39,984 bases of DNA from Burkholderiales bacterium. GTDB taxonomy: Bacteria > Pseudomonadota > Gammaproteobacteria > Burkholderiales > Burkholderiaceae_C. The notes under the pieces were generated by a model. That model searched no databases. It saw only the letters and a program-made list of their open reading frames with translations, and was not told the DNA's origin. Within the stretch, counting starts at the first letter, position 1. Every line of letters starts with the position of its first letter. Positions 17,337 to 25,446 of the stretch are shown in pieces. The position numbers and the translations under genes were made by a program. Location of the stretch: NCBI GenBank assembly GCA_026932235.1, contig JAIXKR010000048.1:1-39984 (forward strand), given 5' to 3'.

Positions 17337-19208
17337 ATGGCGCGCTACCGCGATGCCCACGTCGGCGGCTGCCTCGAGGCCGAGGTGCTGGCGCGCGCCG
17401 ACGGCAGTACCGTGCTGCGCTCGACGGAGGCGCTGCGCTGGTATCCCGAGCGCCTCACCGATTGCCTCGAGCAATGGGCCGCGGAGACGCCCGAACGCAG
17501 CTTCGTCGCGCGCCGCGCGCAGGGCGGCGACTGGCGCCACGTCAGCTACGCGCAGATGCTGCAGCGGGTGCAGGCCGTGGGCCAGGCGCTGCTTGACGCC
17601 GGTCTCTCGCAGGAGCGGCCGCTGGCGATCCTTTCGGGCAACGACGTCGAGCACCTGACGCTGGCGCTGGCGGCGATGTGGGCCGGTGTGCCCCACATTC
17701 CCGTCTCTCCCGCCTACTCGCTCGTCTCGAAGGACTTCGGCAAGCTGCGCCACATCCTCTCCATCACCGAGCCCGGCATGGTGTTCGCCAGCGGCCCGGA
17801 GTACGCGCGCGCGATCGCCGCCGTGGTGTCGGCCGACGTTCCGGTGGTGTTGACCGAAGGCGGGCTCGAGGGCCGAACCGTGCGTTCCTTCGCCGACTTG
17901 GCGGCCGCGCGTCCCGGGGCGGCGCTGGCGCAGGCGCACGCCAAGGTCGGCGCCGACACCGTCGTCAAGCTGCTCTTCACCTCGGGCTCGACGCGCGAAC
18001 CCAAGGGCGTCATCACGACGCACCGGATGCTGTGCTCCAACCAGCAGATGATCCGCCAGTGCCTGGCCTTCCTCGCGGACGAGCCGCCGGTGCTGCTGGA
18101 CTGGCTGCCCTGGAACCACGTCTTCGGCGGCAGCCACAACGTCGGCATCGTGCTCTACAACGGCGGCACGCTCTACCTCGACGACGGCAAGCCGACCCCC
18201 GCCGGAATGGCCGAGACCCTGCGCAACCTGCGCGAGATCAGCCCGACGATCTACTTCAACGTGCCCAAGGGCTTCGAGGAGATCGCCAGCGCGATGGACG
18301 GCGACACGCAGTTGCGCGACACGCTCTTCGCGCGCTGCAAGGCGCTGATGTACGCGGGCGCGGGCCTGAGCCAGGCGGTATGGGACAAGCTGGACATGCA
18401 CGCCGAGGCCTCGATCGGCGAGCGCATACGCATCATCACCAGCCTGGGCATGACCGAGACTGCGCCCAGCTCCACCTACGCCGTGGGCACGGACGTCGCC
18501 GCCGGCCATGTCGGCCTGCCCAACCCGGGCGTCGAGGTCAAGCTCGTTCCCGAGGCCGACGGCGGCAAGATCGAGGTGCGCTTCCGCGGCCCCAACGTCA
18601 TGCCCGGCTACTGGCGCCTGCCCGAGATCAGCGACGCGGCCTTCGACGAGGAAGGCTTCTATCGCACCGGCGACGCCGTGCGCTGGGTCGATGCCACCGA
18701 CCCGCAGCGCGGCCTGCTCTTCGACGGCCGCATCGCCGAGGACTTCAAGCTCGCCAGCGGCACCTTCGTCAGCGTCGGTCCGCTGCGCGCGCGCATCGTC
18801 GTCGCCGGCCACCCCTGCGTGCAGGACGCGGTGATCACCGGGCTCAATCGCAACGAGGTGGGCGCGCTGCTCATCCCGCGCGCCGACGAACTGCGGCGCC
18901 ACGTCGGCGCGGCCGCCGAGACCCCCTTGCCCGAGGTGCTCCAAAGCGAGCCGGCGCGCGCCTTCTTCCAGGACGTGGCCGACCGGCTCTGGCGCGAGGC
19001 CAGCGGCAGCGCCTCGCGCGTAGCGCGGCTGCACGTGCTGGCCGAGCCGCCCTCGATCGACAAGGGCGAGATCACCGACAAGGGCTCGATCAACCAGCGC
19101 GCCGTGCTGACCCATCGCGCCGCACTCATCGAGGCCTTGTACGAAGGCGTCGCGGCCGATCCCCACGTGATCCTGCCGCGCGGTGCGCAGGATCCGTCTT
19201 CCGCATGA
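17337..19208 (+). CDS. Feruloyl-CoA synthase-like acyl-CoA ligase
   Basis: A 623-residue AMP-forming ligase. PHIPVSPAYSLVSKDFGKLR near residue 120 is a hallmark of feruloyl-CoA synthases. LFTSGSTREPKGVITTHRM near 213 is the P-loop, with R replacing the common glycine after GST. LDWLPWNHVFGGSHN lies near 252, SLGMTETAPSSTYAVG near 368 (A5), and EITDKGSINQRAVL near the C-terminus carries the adenylation lysine. It would activate 4-hydroxycinnamate, ferulate or a 4-hydroxyphenylpropanoid to its CoA thioester. It follows the hydratase gene by 2 bases and precedes an ABC importer, consistent with uptake followed by activation. Substrate preference is inferred. Confidence 0.86.
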   Translation: MARYRDAHVGGCLEAEVLARADGSTVLRSTEALRWYPERLTDCLEQWAAETPERSFVARRAQGGDWRHVSYAQMLQRVQAVGQALLDAGLSQERPLAILSGNDVEHLTLALAAMWAGVPHIPVSPAYSLVSKDFGKLRHILSITEPGMVFASGPEYARAIAAVVSADVPVVLTEGGLEGRTVRSFADLAAARPGAALAQAHAKVGADTVVKLLFTSGSTREPKGVITTHRMLCSNQQMIRQCLAFLADEPPVLLDWLPWNHVFGGSHNVGIVLYNGGTLYLDDGKPTPAGMAETLRNLREISPTIYFNVPKGFEEIASAMDGDTQLRDTLFARCKALMYAGAGLSQAVWDKLDMHAEASIGERIRIITSLGMTETAPSSTYAVGTDVAAGHVGLPNPGVEVKLVPEADGGKIEVRFRGPNVMPGYWRLPEISDAAFDEEGFYRTGDAVRWVDATDPQRGLLFDGRIAEDFKLASGTFVSVGPLRARIVVAGHPCVQDAVITGLNRNEVGALLIPRADELRRHVGAAAETPLPEVLQSEPARAFFQDVADRLWREASGSASRVARLHVLAEPPSIDKGEITDKGSINQRAVLTHRAALIEALYEGVAADPHVILPRGAQDPSSA

Positions 19209-19317
19209 TGCCGACGCAGCGCGCGGCCCCGGCGCCACCGCCGCGCCCGCCCTGTCCGCCGCCGCTCCCGTCCCGGCGTCGCCCCCTCTTTGTCCACCCT
19301 GCCCTGGAGACCTTGCG

Positions 19318-20469
19318 ATGAACCCCGTATCGAAGAAGAGCCTCAAGCCCCTGGTGGCCGCCGCGGCCGCGCTGCTGCTGGCTGCACCCGCGCTGGCCGA
19401 CGTCAACATCGGCGTCTCGATCTCGCTCACCGGAGCGGGCTCGGGTCTGGGCATCCCGGAGGGCAACCAGTTCAAGCTCTGGCCGAAGACGATCGCCGGC
19501 GAGAAGGTCAATCTCATCATCCTCGACGACGCCACCGATCCCGGCAAGGCCGTCGTCAACGCGCGCCGCTTCGTCACCGAGGACAAGGTCGACCTCATCC
19601 TCGGCGGTTCGGTCACGCCGACGACGGCGGCGATCGCGCCGATCGCCGCCGACTCGAAGACGACGCAGATCGCGCTGGCGCCCGTCGGTGTGCCGCCCGA
19701 CCAGGGATACTGGGTCTTCCGCCTGCCGCAGAGCTTCGCGGTGATGTCGCATCCCCTGGTCGAGCACATGAAGAAGCAGGGCGTGAAGACCGTGGGCTTC
19801 TTCGGCTATACCGACGGCTACGGCGAGCTCTGGCTGAAGGACTTCGGCGCGCTCGCCGAGAAGGCCGGCATCAAGCTCACGATCTCGGAGCGCTTCGCGC
19901 GCAACGACGCCAGTGCCACGCCGCAGGCGCTCAAGCTCGTGGCCGCGAATCCGGATGCCATCCTCATCGCCGCGTCGGGCTCGGCGGCGGCGATGCCGCA
20001 CAAGGCGCTCATCGAGCGCGGCTACAAGGGCAAGATCTACCAGACCCACGGAGCCGCCACGCCGGATCTGGTGCGCATCGGCGGCAAGGATGTCGAAGGC
20101 AGCTACCTCGTCTCGGGACCCGCGGTGATGGCCGAGCAACTGCCCGACAGCCACCCGTCCAAGGCCGCGGCGACCGATTTCGTCACCGGCTTCGAGAAGG
20201 CCTACGGCCCGGGCACGCGCAACCAGTTCGCCGGGCACGCCTACGATGCGCACATCGTGCTCGCGAAGACGCTGCCGGTGGCGCTGAAGAAGGGCCAGCC
20301 CGGAACGCCGGAATTCCGCGCCGCGCTGCGCGACGCGATCGAGAACATGGGCCGCACGGTGGTCGCGCACGGGGTCATGAACTGGACCGCAGACGACCAC
20401 GGCGGCTACACCAACGAAACCGGGGTCATGCTCCGGGTCGAGAACGGCAAGTTCGTGGTGGAGAAGTAG
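19318..20469 (+). CDS. ABC transporter substrate-binding protein (LivK-like)
   Basis: A 383-residue periplasmic protein with a clear signal peptide (LVAAAAALLLAAPALA, cleavage near residue 24). The mature part begins DVNIGVSISLTGAGSGLGIP and includes ILDDATDPGKAVVNARRF and VDLILGGSVTPTTAAIAP, typical of aromatic-acid-binding LivK relatives. GGAG lies about 10 bases before the ATG. It is the first of the four importer genes and is separated from the permease gene by a strong stem-loop. The ligase and hydratase upstream suggest a phenylpropanoid ligand. Confidence 0.88.
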   Translation: MNPVSKKSLKPLVAAAAALLLAAPALADVNIGVSISLTGAGSGLGIPEGNQFKLWPKTIAGEKVNLIILDDATDPGKAVVNARRFVTEDKVDLILGGSVTPTTAAIAPIAADSKTTQIALAPVGVPPDQGYWVFRLPQSFAVMSHPLVEHMKKQGVKTVGFFGYTDGYGELWLKDFGALAEKAGIKLTISERFARNDASATPQALKLVAANPDAILIAASGSAAAMPHKALIERGYKGKIYQTHGAATPDLVRIGGKDVEGSYLVSGPAVMAEQLPDSHPSKAAATDFVTGFEKAYGPGTRNQFAGHAYDAHIVLAKTLPVALKKGQPGTPEFRAALRDAIENMGRTVVAHGVMNWTADDHGGYTNETGVMLRVENGKFVVEK

Positions 20470-20500
20470 GAACGCAGCGCAACGCCAGTCGCTCCCTCTC

Positions 20501-20530
20501 CCGCGGGCCGCGCGCATGCGCGGCCCGCGG
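20501..20530 (+). other. 13-bp stem-loop after the binding-protein gene
   Basis: CCGCGGGCCGCGC (20501-20513) and GCGCGGCCCGCGG (20518-20530) are a perfect inverted repeat with the 4-base loop GCAT. It lies between the binding-protein gene and the livH-like permease of the same operon and lacks a U-run. Such elements usually stabilise the upstream message or cause partial termination, giving more binding protein than permease; that function is inferred. Confidence 0.6.
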
Positions 20531-20559
20531 TCGCCCTCCGCCCCCCTGCAGGACATTCC

Positions 20560-21597
20560 ATGGATGCCACGATCGCCGGCTTTCTCGCCGTCGACGGCCT
20601 GACCAACGGCGCCATCTACGCGCTGCTGGCGCTGGCCACGGTGCTGCTGTTCGCGGTCACGCGCGTGATCTTCATTCCCCAAGGCGAGTTCGTCGCCTTC
20701 GGCGCGCTGACGCTCGCGCTGCTGCAGACGGGAAAGGTGCCGGGCACGGTCTGGTTCCTGCTCGTGCTGGCGGCGGCAACGGCTCTGGCCGAGCTCTGGC
20801 AAGGCTGGCGGCAGCATCGCCCGCCGGCGCGGCTGCTCGCCGCGGCCGCACGCACGCTGGTCTGGCCGGTGGCGATCTCGCTGCTGGCGATCTGGGCGGC
20901 GCCACGCGGCTGGCCGACCGCGGCGCAGGCGCTGCTCACCGTGGCCCTCGTGACCTCGTTCGGCCCGCTGATCTACCGGCTGGCCTACGAATCGCTCGCC
21001 GACGCCAGCGTGCTGGTGCTGCTCATCGTCTCGGTCGGCGTGCACTTCGCGCTCGTGGGGCTCGGGCTGTTCTTCTTCGGCGCCGAGGGCTTTCGCAACC
21101 CGAGCTTCTGGGACATGCGGCTGAACCTCGGTGGCATCACCTTCTCCGGTCAGGCGCTGATCATCCTGGCCGCCAGCGTGGTGTTCATCGTCGCGCTCTG
21201 GCTGTTCTTCGAGAAGTCGCTCTCCGGCAAGGCGCTGCGCGCGACGGCGGTCAACCGCCTGGGCGCGCGCCTGATGGGCATCTCGACGAGCAGTGCCGGG
21301 CGCCTGTCGTTCACGATGGCCGCCTTCATCGGTGCGCTCTCGGGCCTCCTGATCGGGCCGACGACGACGATCTTCTACGACAGCGGCTTCCTCATCGGAC
21401 TCAAGGGCTTCGTCGCGGCCGTCTTCGGCGGCCTCGCCAGCTACCCGCTGGCGCTCGTGGGCGCGCTCGGCGTCGGGCTGCTCGAGAGCTTCAGCTCGTT
21501 CTGGGCCAGTGCCTACAAGGAGGTGATCGTCTTCGGGGCGATCCTGCCGGTGCTGCTGTGGCGCTCGCTGCGCGATCCGCACGACGAGGAGCACTGA
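20560..21597 (+). CDS. ABC transporter permease (LivH-like)
   Basis: A 345-residue inner-membrane protein with about eight hydrophobic segments. The family pattern is visible in [20 protein letters not shown] near the start, [20 protein letters not shown] near residue 35, [19 protein letters not shown] (the EAA-like loop contacting the ATPase) and [20 protein letters not shown] near 270. The stretch from about 78 to 125 is longer than in E. coli LivH, as in aromatic-acid importers of this group. Two bases separate its stop from the next gene. Confidence 0.9.
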   Translation: MDATIAGFLAVDGLTNGAIYALLALATVLLFAVTRVIFIPQGEFVAFGALTLALLQTGKVPGTVWFLLVLAAATALAELWQGWRQHRPPARLLAAAARTLVWPVAISLLAIWAAPRGWPTAAQALLTVALVTSFGPLIYRLAYESLADASVLVLLIVSVGVHFALVGLGLFFFGAEGFRNPSFWDMRLNLGGITFSGQALIILAASVVFIVALWLFFEKSLSGKALRATAVNRLGARLMGISTSSAGRLSFTMAAFIGALSGLLIGPTTTIFYDSGFLIGLKGFVAAVFGGLASYPLALVGALGVGLLESFSSFWASAYKEVIVFGAILPVLLWRSLRDPHDEEH

Positions 21598-21598
21598 G

Positions 21599-23359
21599 AT
21601 GACGCGGTTCGCCTTCCCGGCCTTCGCGGCATTCATGCTCGTGCTGCCGGTGCTGCCGGTGCCCGACTTCTGGATCACGCAGAGCATCTACATCGGGCTC
21701 TACGCGATCGTCGCGCTCGGCCTCGTGCTGCTCACCGGCGTGGCCGGGCTGATCTCCTTCGGCCAGGCCGCCTTCGTCGGCGTCGGCGCCTATAGCGCGG
21801 CCTACCTGAGCACGAAGCTGGGTCTTCCACCCTTGGCGACGCTCGCGGTCGGCGTCGCGCTGGCGGTGCTGGCCGCGCTCGTGCTCGGTGCGATCACGCT
21901 GCGCATGTCGGGCCACTACCTGCCGCTGGCGACCATCGCCTGGGGTCTGGCGCTCAACTACGCCATGGCCAACATGGAGAGCCTGGGCAAGTACGACGGC
22001 ATCCTCGGCATCCCGACGATGGAGCTCCTGGGCGTGGACCTCGGCACCGGACGCGGCCTGCACCCCCTGGTGTGGGCGATCGCGCTGCTGGCGGCGCTGG
22101 CGTCGATGCGGCTGCTCGATTCGCGCGCCGGACGCGCCATCCGCTCGCTGCGCAGCGGCGCCACGATGGCCGAGGCGATGGGCATCTCGACGCTGCGCTA
22201 CAAGCTGGTCGTGTTCGTGCTCGCGGCCGTGCTGGCGGCCGTGTCGGGATGGCTCTTCGCCTACTTCCAGCGCAGCGTCAGCCCTTCGCCCTTCAGCATC
22301 GTCAAGGGGATCGAGTATCTGTTCATGGCGGTGCTCGGCGGCATCGGGCATGTCTTCGGCGCCTTCGTCGGCTCGGGTCTGGTGCGCGTGGTCGAGGACG
22401 AACTGCAGGTGCTGCTGCCGCGACTGATCGGAACCAGCGGCAGCTTCGAGGTCATCGTCTTCGGCATCGTCCTCGTGGCCGTGCTCAAGTACGCCCCCGA
22501 GGGCCTCTGGGCCTTCGTGCAGCGCCGCCTGCCTCAGCGCGGGCGCGCGCGCGACTGGGAAGGAGCCGCCCCGCTGGCCGCGCGCGACAAGCCCACGCGA
22601 GGCGAGCCGCTGCTCGCCGTCGAGCGCGTGCGCAAGACCTTCGGCGGCCTCGTCGCCGTCAACGACGTGAGCTTCCGCATCCATGCGGGCGACATCGTCG
22701 GCCTGATCGGCCCCAACGGTGCCGGCAAGAGCACGACCTTCAACCTGATCACCGGCGTGCACACCATCAGCGGCGGCAGCGTGCACTTCCGCGGCCAGTC
22801 GATCACCGGCCTGCCCTCGCGCGAGATCGCGCGCCTGGGCGTTTCGCGCACCTTCCAGCACGTCAAGCTGGTGCCCGAGATGACGGTGCTCGAGAACGTC
22901 GCGCTGGGCGGCTACCTTCGCACGCGCGCGGGCAGCCTGCGCGCGATGCTGCGCCTGGAGCGGCAGGAGGAGCGCCAGCTCATGGCCGAAGCCGAGCGCC
23001 AGCTCCGGCGCATCGGCATGGAGGCCCACATGCATGAGCTCGCGGGCAACCTGGCGCTGGGCCCGCAACGGCTGGTGGAGATCGCGCGCGCACTCGCCAC
23101 CGACCCCGCGCTGCTGCTGCTGGACGAGCCGGCTGCCGGCCTGCGCCTCAAGGAGAAGCAGGCCCTTGGCGACGTGCTGCGGCAACTCAGGTCCGAAGGC
23201 ATGAGCATCCTGCTGGTGGAGCACGACATGGACTTCGTCATGGGCCTCACAGACCGCATCGTGGTGATGGAGTTCGGCACCAAGCTGATGGAAGGCACGC
23301 CGGCCGAGGTGCAGGCCAGCCCGGCCGTCCGCGCCGCCTACCTCGGGACGGATCACTGA
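21599..23359 (+). CDS. Fused ABC permease (LivM) and ATPase (LivG)
   Basis: A 586-residue fusion. Residues 1 to about 315 are a LivM-type permease (LLTGVAGLISFGQAAFVGVG near 42, HYLPLATIAWGLALNYAMAN near 105, SLRSGATMAEAMGISTLRYK near 182). A short charged linker follows, then a LivG-type ATPase from about 338 with Walker A GPNGAGKSTT near 371, VSRTFQHVKLVPEMTVLENV as the Q-loop region, LALGPQRLVEIARAL as the signature and LLLLDEPAAGL as Walker B. The usual separate livM and livG genes are one reading frame here, with no stop or start at the junction. The stop overlaps the livF start (TGATG). Confidence 0.9.
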   Translation: MTRFAFPAFAAFMLVLPVLPVPDFWITQSIYIGLYAIVALGLVLLTGVAGLISFGQAAFVGVGAYSAAYLSTKLGLPPLATLAVGVALAVLAALVLGAITLRMSGHYLPLATIAWGLALNYAMANMESLGKYDGILGIPTMELLGVDLGTGRGLHPLVWAIALLAALASMRLLDSRAGRAIRSLRSGATMAEAMGISTLRYKLVVFVLAAVLAAVSGWLFAYFQRSVSPSPFSIVKGIEYLFMAVLGGIGHVFGAFVGSGLVRVVEDELQVLLPRLIGTSGSFEVIVFGIVLVAVLKYAPEGLWAFVQRRLPQRGRARDWEGAAPLAARDKPTRGEPLLAVERVRKTFGGLVAVNDVSFRIHAGDIVGLIGPNGAGKSTTFNLITGVHTISGGSVHFRGQSITGLPSREIARLGVSRTFQHVKLVPEMTVLENVALGGYLRTRAGSLRAMLRLERQEERQLMAEAERQLRRIGMEAHMHELAGNLALGPQRLVEIARALATDPALLLLDEPAAGLRLKEKQALGDVLRQLRSEGMSILLVEHDMDFVMGLTDRIVVMEFGTKLMEGTPAEVQASPAVRAAYLGTDH

Positions 23360-24114
23360 TGGCCGCGCCGCTTCTGGAAGTCACCGATCTGCAGGCCGGC
23401 TACGGCCGCGCGGAGGTCTTGTCGGGCCTGCGCTTCGGCCTTGCCGCGGGCCAGGTCGTGACCATCATCGGTCCCAATGGCGCCGGCAAGAGCACCACGC
23501 TCAATGCGCTCATGAACGTGATCGCCGCGCGCGGACGCATCGTCTTCGACGGCCAGGACCTGGCGGACGCGACGCTGGAAGAACGCGTGATGCGGGGACT
23601 GGCACTCGTCCCCGAGAAGCGAGAGCTCTTCGGCACCATGCCGGTGCAGGACAACCTGATCCTCGGCGGGTACCGCTCGATGAAGCTGCGCGTGCCGAAC
23701 TGGCAGCGCGAGATCGAGCGCGTCTACACGCTGTTCCCGCGCCTCAAGGAGCGGCGCGCGCAGCTCGCCGGCACGCTCTCCGGCGGCGAGCGCCAGATGC
23801 TCGCGGTCGGCCGCGCGCTGATGTCGTCGCCCAAGCTGCTGATGCTCGACGAACCCAGCCTCGGCCTGGCGCCGCTGATCGTGCGCGAGATCTTCCGCAT
23901 CATCCAGCAGCTGCGCGACCAGGGCACGAGCATCCTGCTGGTGGAGCAGAACGCGCGCGCGGCCCTCGAGGTCGCCGACCACGGCTACGTGCTGGAGACC
24001 GGCAGCATCGTGCTGGAGGGCCCCGCCGCCGAGCTTGCCCGCGACCCGCGCGTCATCGACACCTACCTCGGTGCCGCCGGCAAGACTTCCGCAAGCCATG
24101 CCGCCGAGCGCTGA
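23359..24114 (+). CDS. ABC transporter ATP-binding protein (LivF-like)
   Basis: A 251-residue ATPase. Walker A GPNGAGKSTT is near residue 38, the signature TLSGGERQMLAVGRAL near 139, Walker B LLMLDEPSLGLAP near 159 and the switch region ILLVEQNARAALE near 192. It forms the second ATPase of the importer with the LivG half of the preceding fusion. Translational coupling on the left (TGATG) and a 17-base overlap with the MarR gene on the right place all in one transcript. Confidence 0.93.
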   Translation: MAAPLLEVTDLQAGYGRAEVLSGLRFGLAAGQVVTIIGPNGAGKSTTLNALMNVIAARGRIVFDGQDLADATLEERVMRGLALVPEKRELFGTMPVQDNLILGGYRSMKLRVPNWQREIERVYTLFPRLKERRAQLAGTLSGGERQMLAVGRALMSSPKLLMLDEPSLGLAPLIVREIFRIIQQLRDQGTSILLVEQNARAALEVADHGYVLETGSIVLEGPAAELARDPRVIDTYLGAAGKTSASHAAER

Positions 24115-24649
24115 ACCGGAGTCCGCCGCCCACGGCGGCGCGCCGCGCGGCGCAGCCGCGGTGCACCGGATCCGGCCCTTGCGCGCGGCGCTCGCCGAGC
24201 GCCCCGCGGAGCTGGCACTCGGGCCGCTGGCGCGGCTGCTCGGCTATCACATCGCGCAGGCCGCGGTCGTCGTCTACGGCAGCTTCGACCAGCATGTCCG
24301 CAAGCCCTTCGAGCTGCGCAAGGTCGAGTTCTCGCTGCTCATGCTGCTGCTGGCCAACGGTCCGCTCACGCCGGGCCAGCTCGCACGTACGCTGACGCTG
24401 GGCGCGCCCACGCTGAGCATGCTGCTCGACCGGCTGCAGGCGCGTGCGCTGCTGCGGCGCGAGCGCAACCCGCGCGACGGCCGCTCGCAGCACATCGTGC
24501 TCACCCCCAAGGGGCGGCGACTGGCCCAGTCGAGCGCCGCCGCCGCCGAACCCATGGAGCGCGAGCTGCAGGCACAGCTGACGCCCGCCGAGCACGCGAT
24601 GCTCATCGAGCTGCTGGCCCGCGTCGCCGGCCGCCCCCCGGCGCGCTGA
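24098..24649 (+). CDS. MarR-family transcriptional regulator
   Basis: A 183-residue winged-helix protein. The DNA-binding region spans about residues 70-125: PLTPGQLARTLTLGAPTLSM is the helix-turn-helix and RRERNPRDGRSQHIVLTPKG the wing, with the MarR hallmark DxR as D-G-R. The start at 24098 overlaps livF by 17 bases; a start 21 codons upstream would lie deeper in livF. In Rhodopseudomonas palustris the MarR protein CouR represses coumarate genes and releases DNA on binding p-coumaroyl-CoA. Position at the end of this ligase/importer operon suggests the same kind of role, which is inferred. Confidence 0.85.
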   Translation: MPPSAEPESAAHGGAPRGAAAVHRIRPLRAALAERPAELALGPLARLLGYHIAQAAVVVYGSFDQHVRKPFELRKVEFSLLMLLLANGPLTPGQLARTLTLGAPTLSMLLDRLQARALLRRERNPRDGRSQHIVLTPKGRRLAQSSAAAAEPMERELQAQLTPAEHAMLIELLARVAGRPPAR

Positions 24650-24662
24650 CGCACGGCACCCG

Positions 24663-24687
24663 ATGCCGCGCGCATGGCGCGCGGCGT
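24663..24687. terminator. Bidirectional hairpin between convergent genes
   Basis: ATGCCGCGCGC (24663-24673) pairs with GCGCGCGGCGT (24677-24687): an 11-bp stem with one G-T pair and a 3-base loop. It lies in the 44-base space between the 3' ends of the MarR gene and the SapC-like gene, where a shared terminator is expected. No T-run is present on either side. Confidence 0.55.
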
Positions 24688-24693
24688 GGGGCG

Positions 24694-25446
24694 TCAGCCG
24701 TTGGCTGCGGCCGGGCCCAGGCGCTCCATCTTCCACTGCCCCAGGCGCTGCATGTTGCGCATCGAGATCATGTGCGCGTGCAGCAGCGCCAGCAGGCCGT
24801 TGCGATGCAGCTCCAGCACCTTGTCGTCGGGAAGGGCACGGTACTTCTCCTCGCTGATCGCCATGAAGCCGTCGACCGCGAAGCTGCGGCCGTCGGCGGC
24901 GGTGAGGTCGAAGCGCATCGGGTCGAGCAGACCCAGTTCGTTGAAGCGCGTGCAGACGTGGCGCGTGCGCTGCACCTCGACCTCGTAGGACTGCAGCTGC
25001 TCGCTCACACGCTTGCCGAGTTCCGCGAGCTCGCCCTGGTCGTCGAACAGCGGCTGCCCCTCGGTCTCCGAGAAGCCGCTCCACGAGGCGTCGATGCAGA
25101 CCGCGAACTGATCGGCGTCGAGACGCCCGATGACGAACGGATACAGCCGCAGCACCGCGGGCATGTAGCTCGCGCGCCAGTTCGGACCGTCGAGGAACAG
25201 GTTCTCCGCGTTGCTCAGGCCGAACACCGCCACCGGCGCCACCTGCGCCACGCCTTGCGCGTCCTTGCCGGCATTGACGAAGACGATCGGGTACTCGCGG
25301 CAGGCGTCGATCATCTCGCTGGCGCTGATGAAGACCGAATTGAGCGCCGAGGCGATGCGCCAGTCGGCGATCGGCCTCACGCGCAGCCTGCGATGCGCCT
25401 GGCTGTCCATCGGCACCACTTGCCGGTGCAGGGCGGGAATGATCAT
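24694..25446 (-). CDS. SapC-family protein
   Basis: A 250-residue protein of the SapC family (named after a Campylobacter S-layer locus, biochemical role unknown). Family features are HRRLRVRPIADWRIASALNS near residue 18, SEMIDACREYPIVFVNAG near 43, ENLFLDGPNWRASYMPAVLR near 80, YPFVIGR near 101 and ALLHAHMISMRNMQRL near the end. No signal peptide or membrane helix is evident. GGAG lies about 8 bases before the ATG at 25446; the ATG overlaps the stop of the CBS-protein gene (ATGA), so the two are co-translated. A shorter start at residue 13 is possible. Confidence 0.8.
   Translation of the reverse strand: MIIPALHRQVVPMDSQAHRRLRVRPIADWRIASALNSVFISASEMIDACREYPIVFVNAGKDAQGVAQVAPVAVFGLSNAENLFLDGPNWRASYMPAVLRLYPFVIGRLDADQFAVCIDASWSGFSETEGQPLFDDQGELAELGKRVSEQLQSYEVEVQRTRHVCTRFNELGLLDPMRFDLTAADGRSFAVDGFMAISEEKYRALPDDKVLELHRNGLLALLHAHMISMRNMQRLGQWKMERLGPAAANG

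Noticed and set aside
17040-19769. A 909-codon minus-strand frame opposite the ligase and binding-protein genes
   Set aside because: It spans two well-conserved plus-strand genes and their gap and shows no domain.
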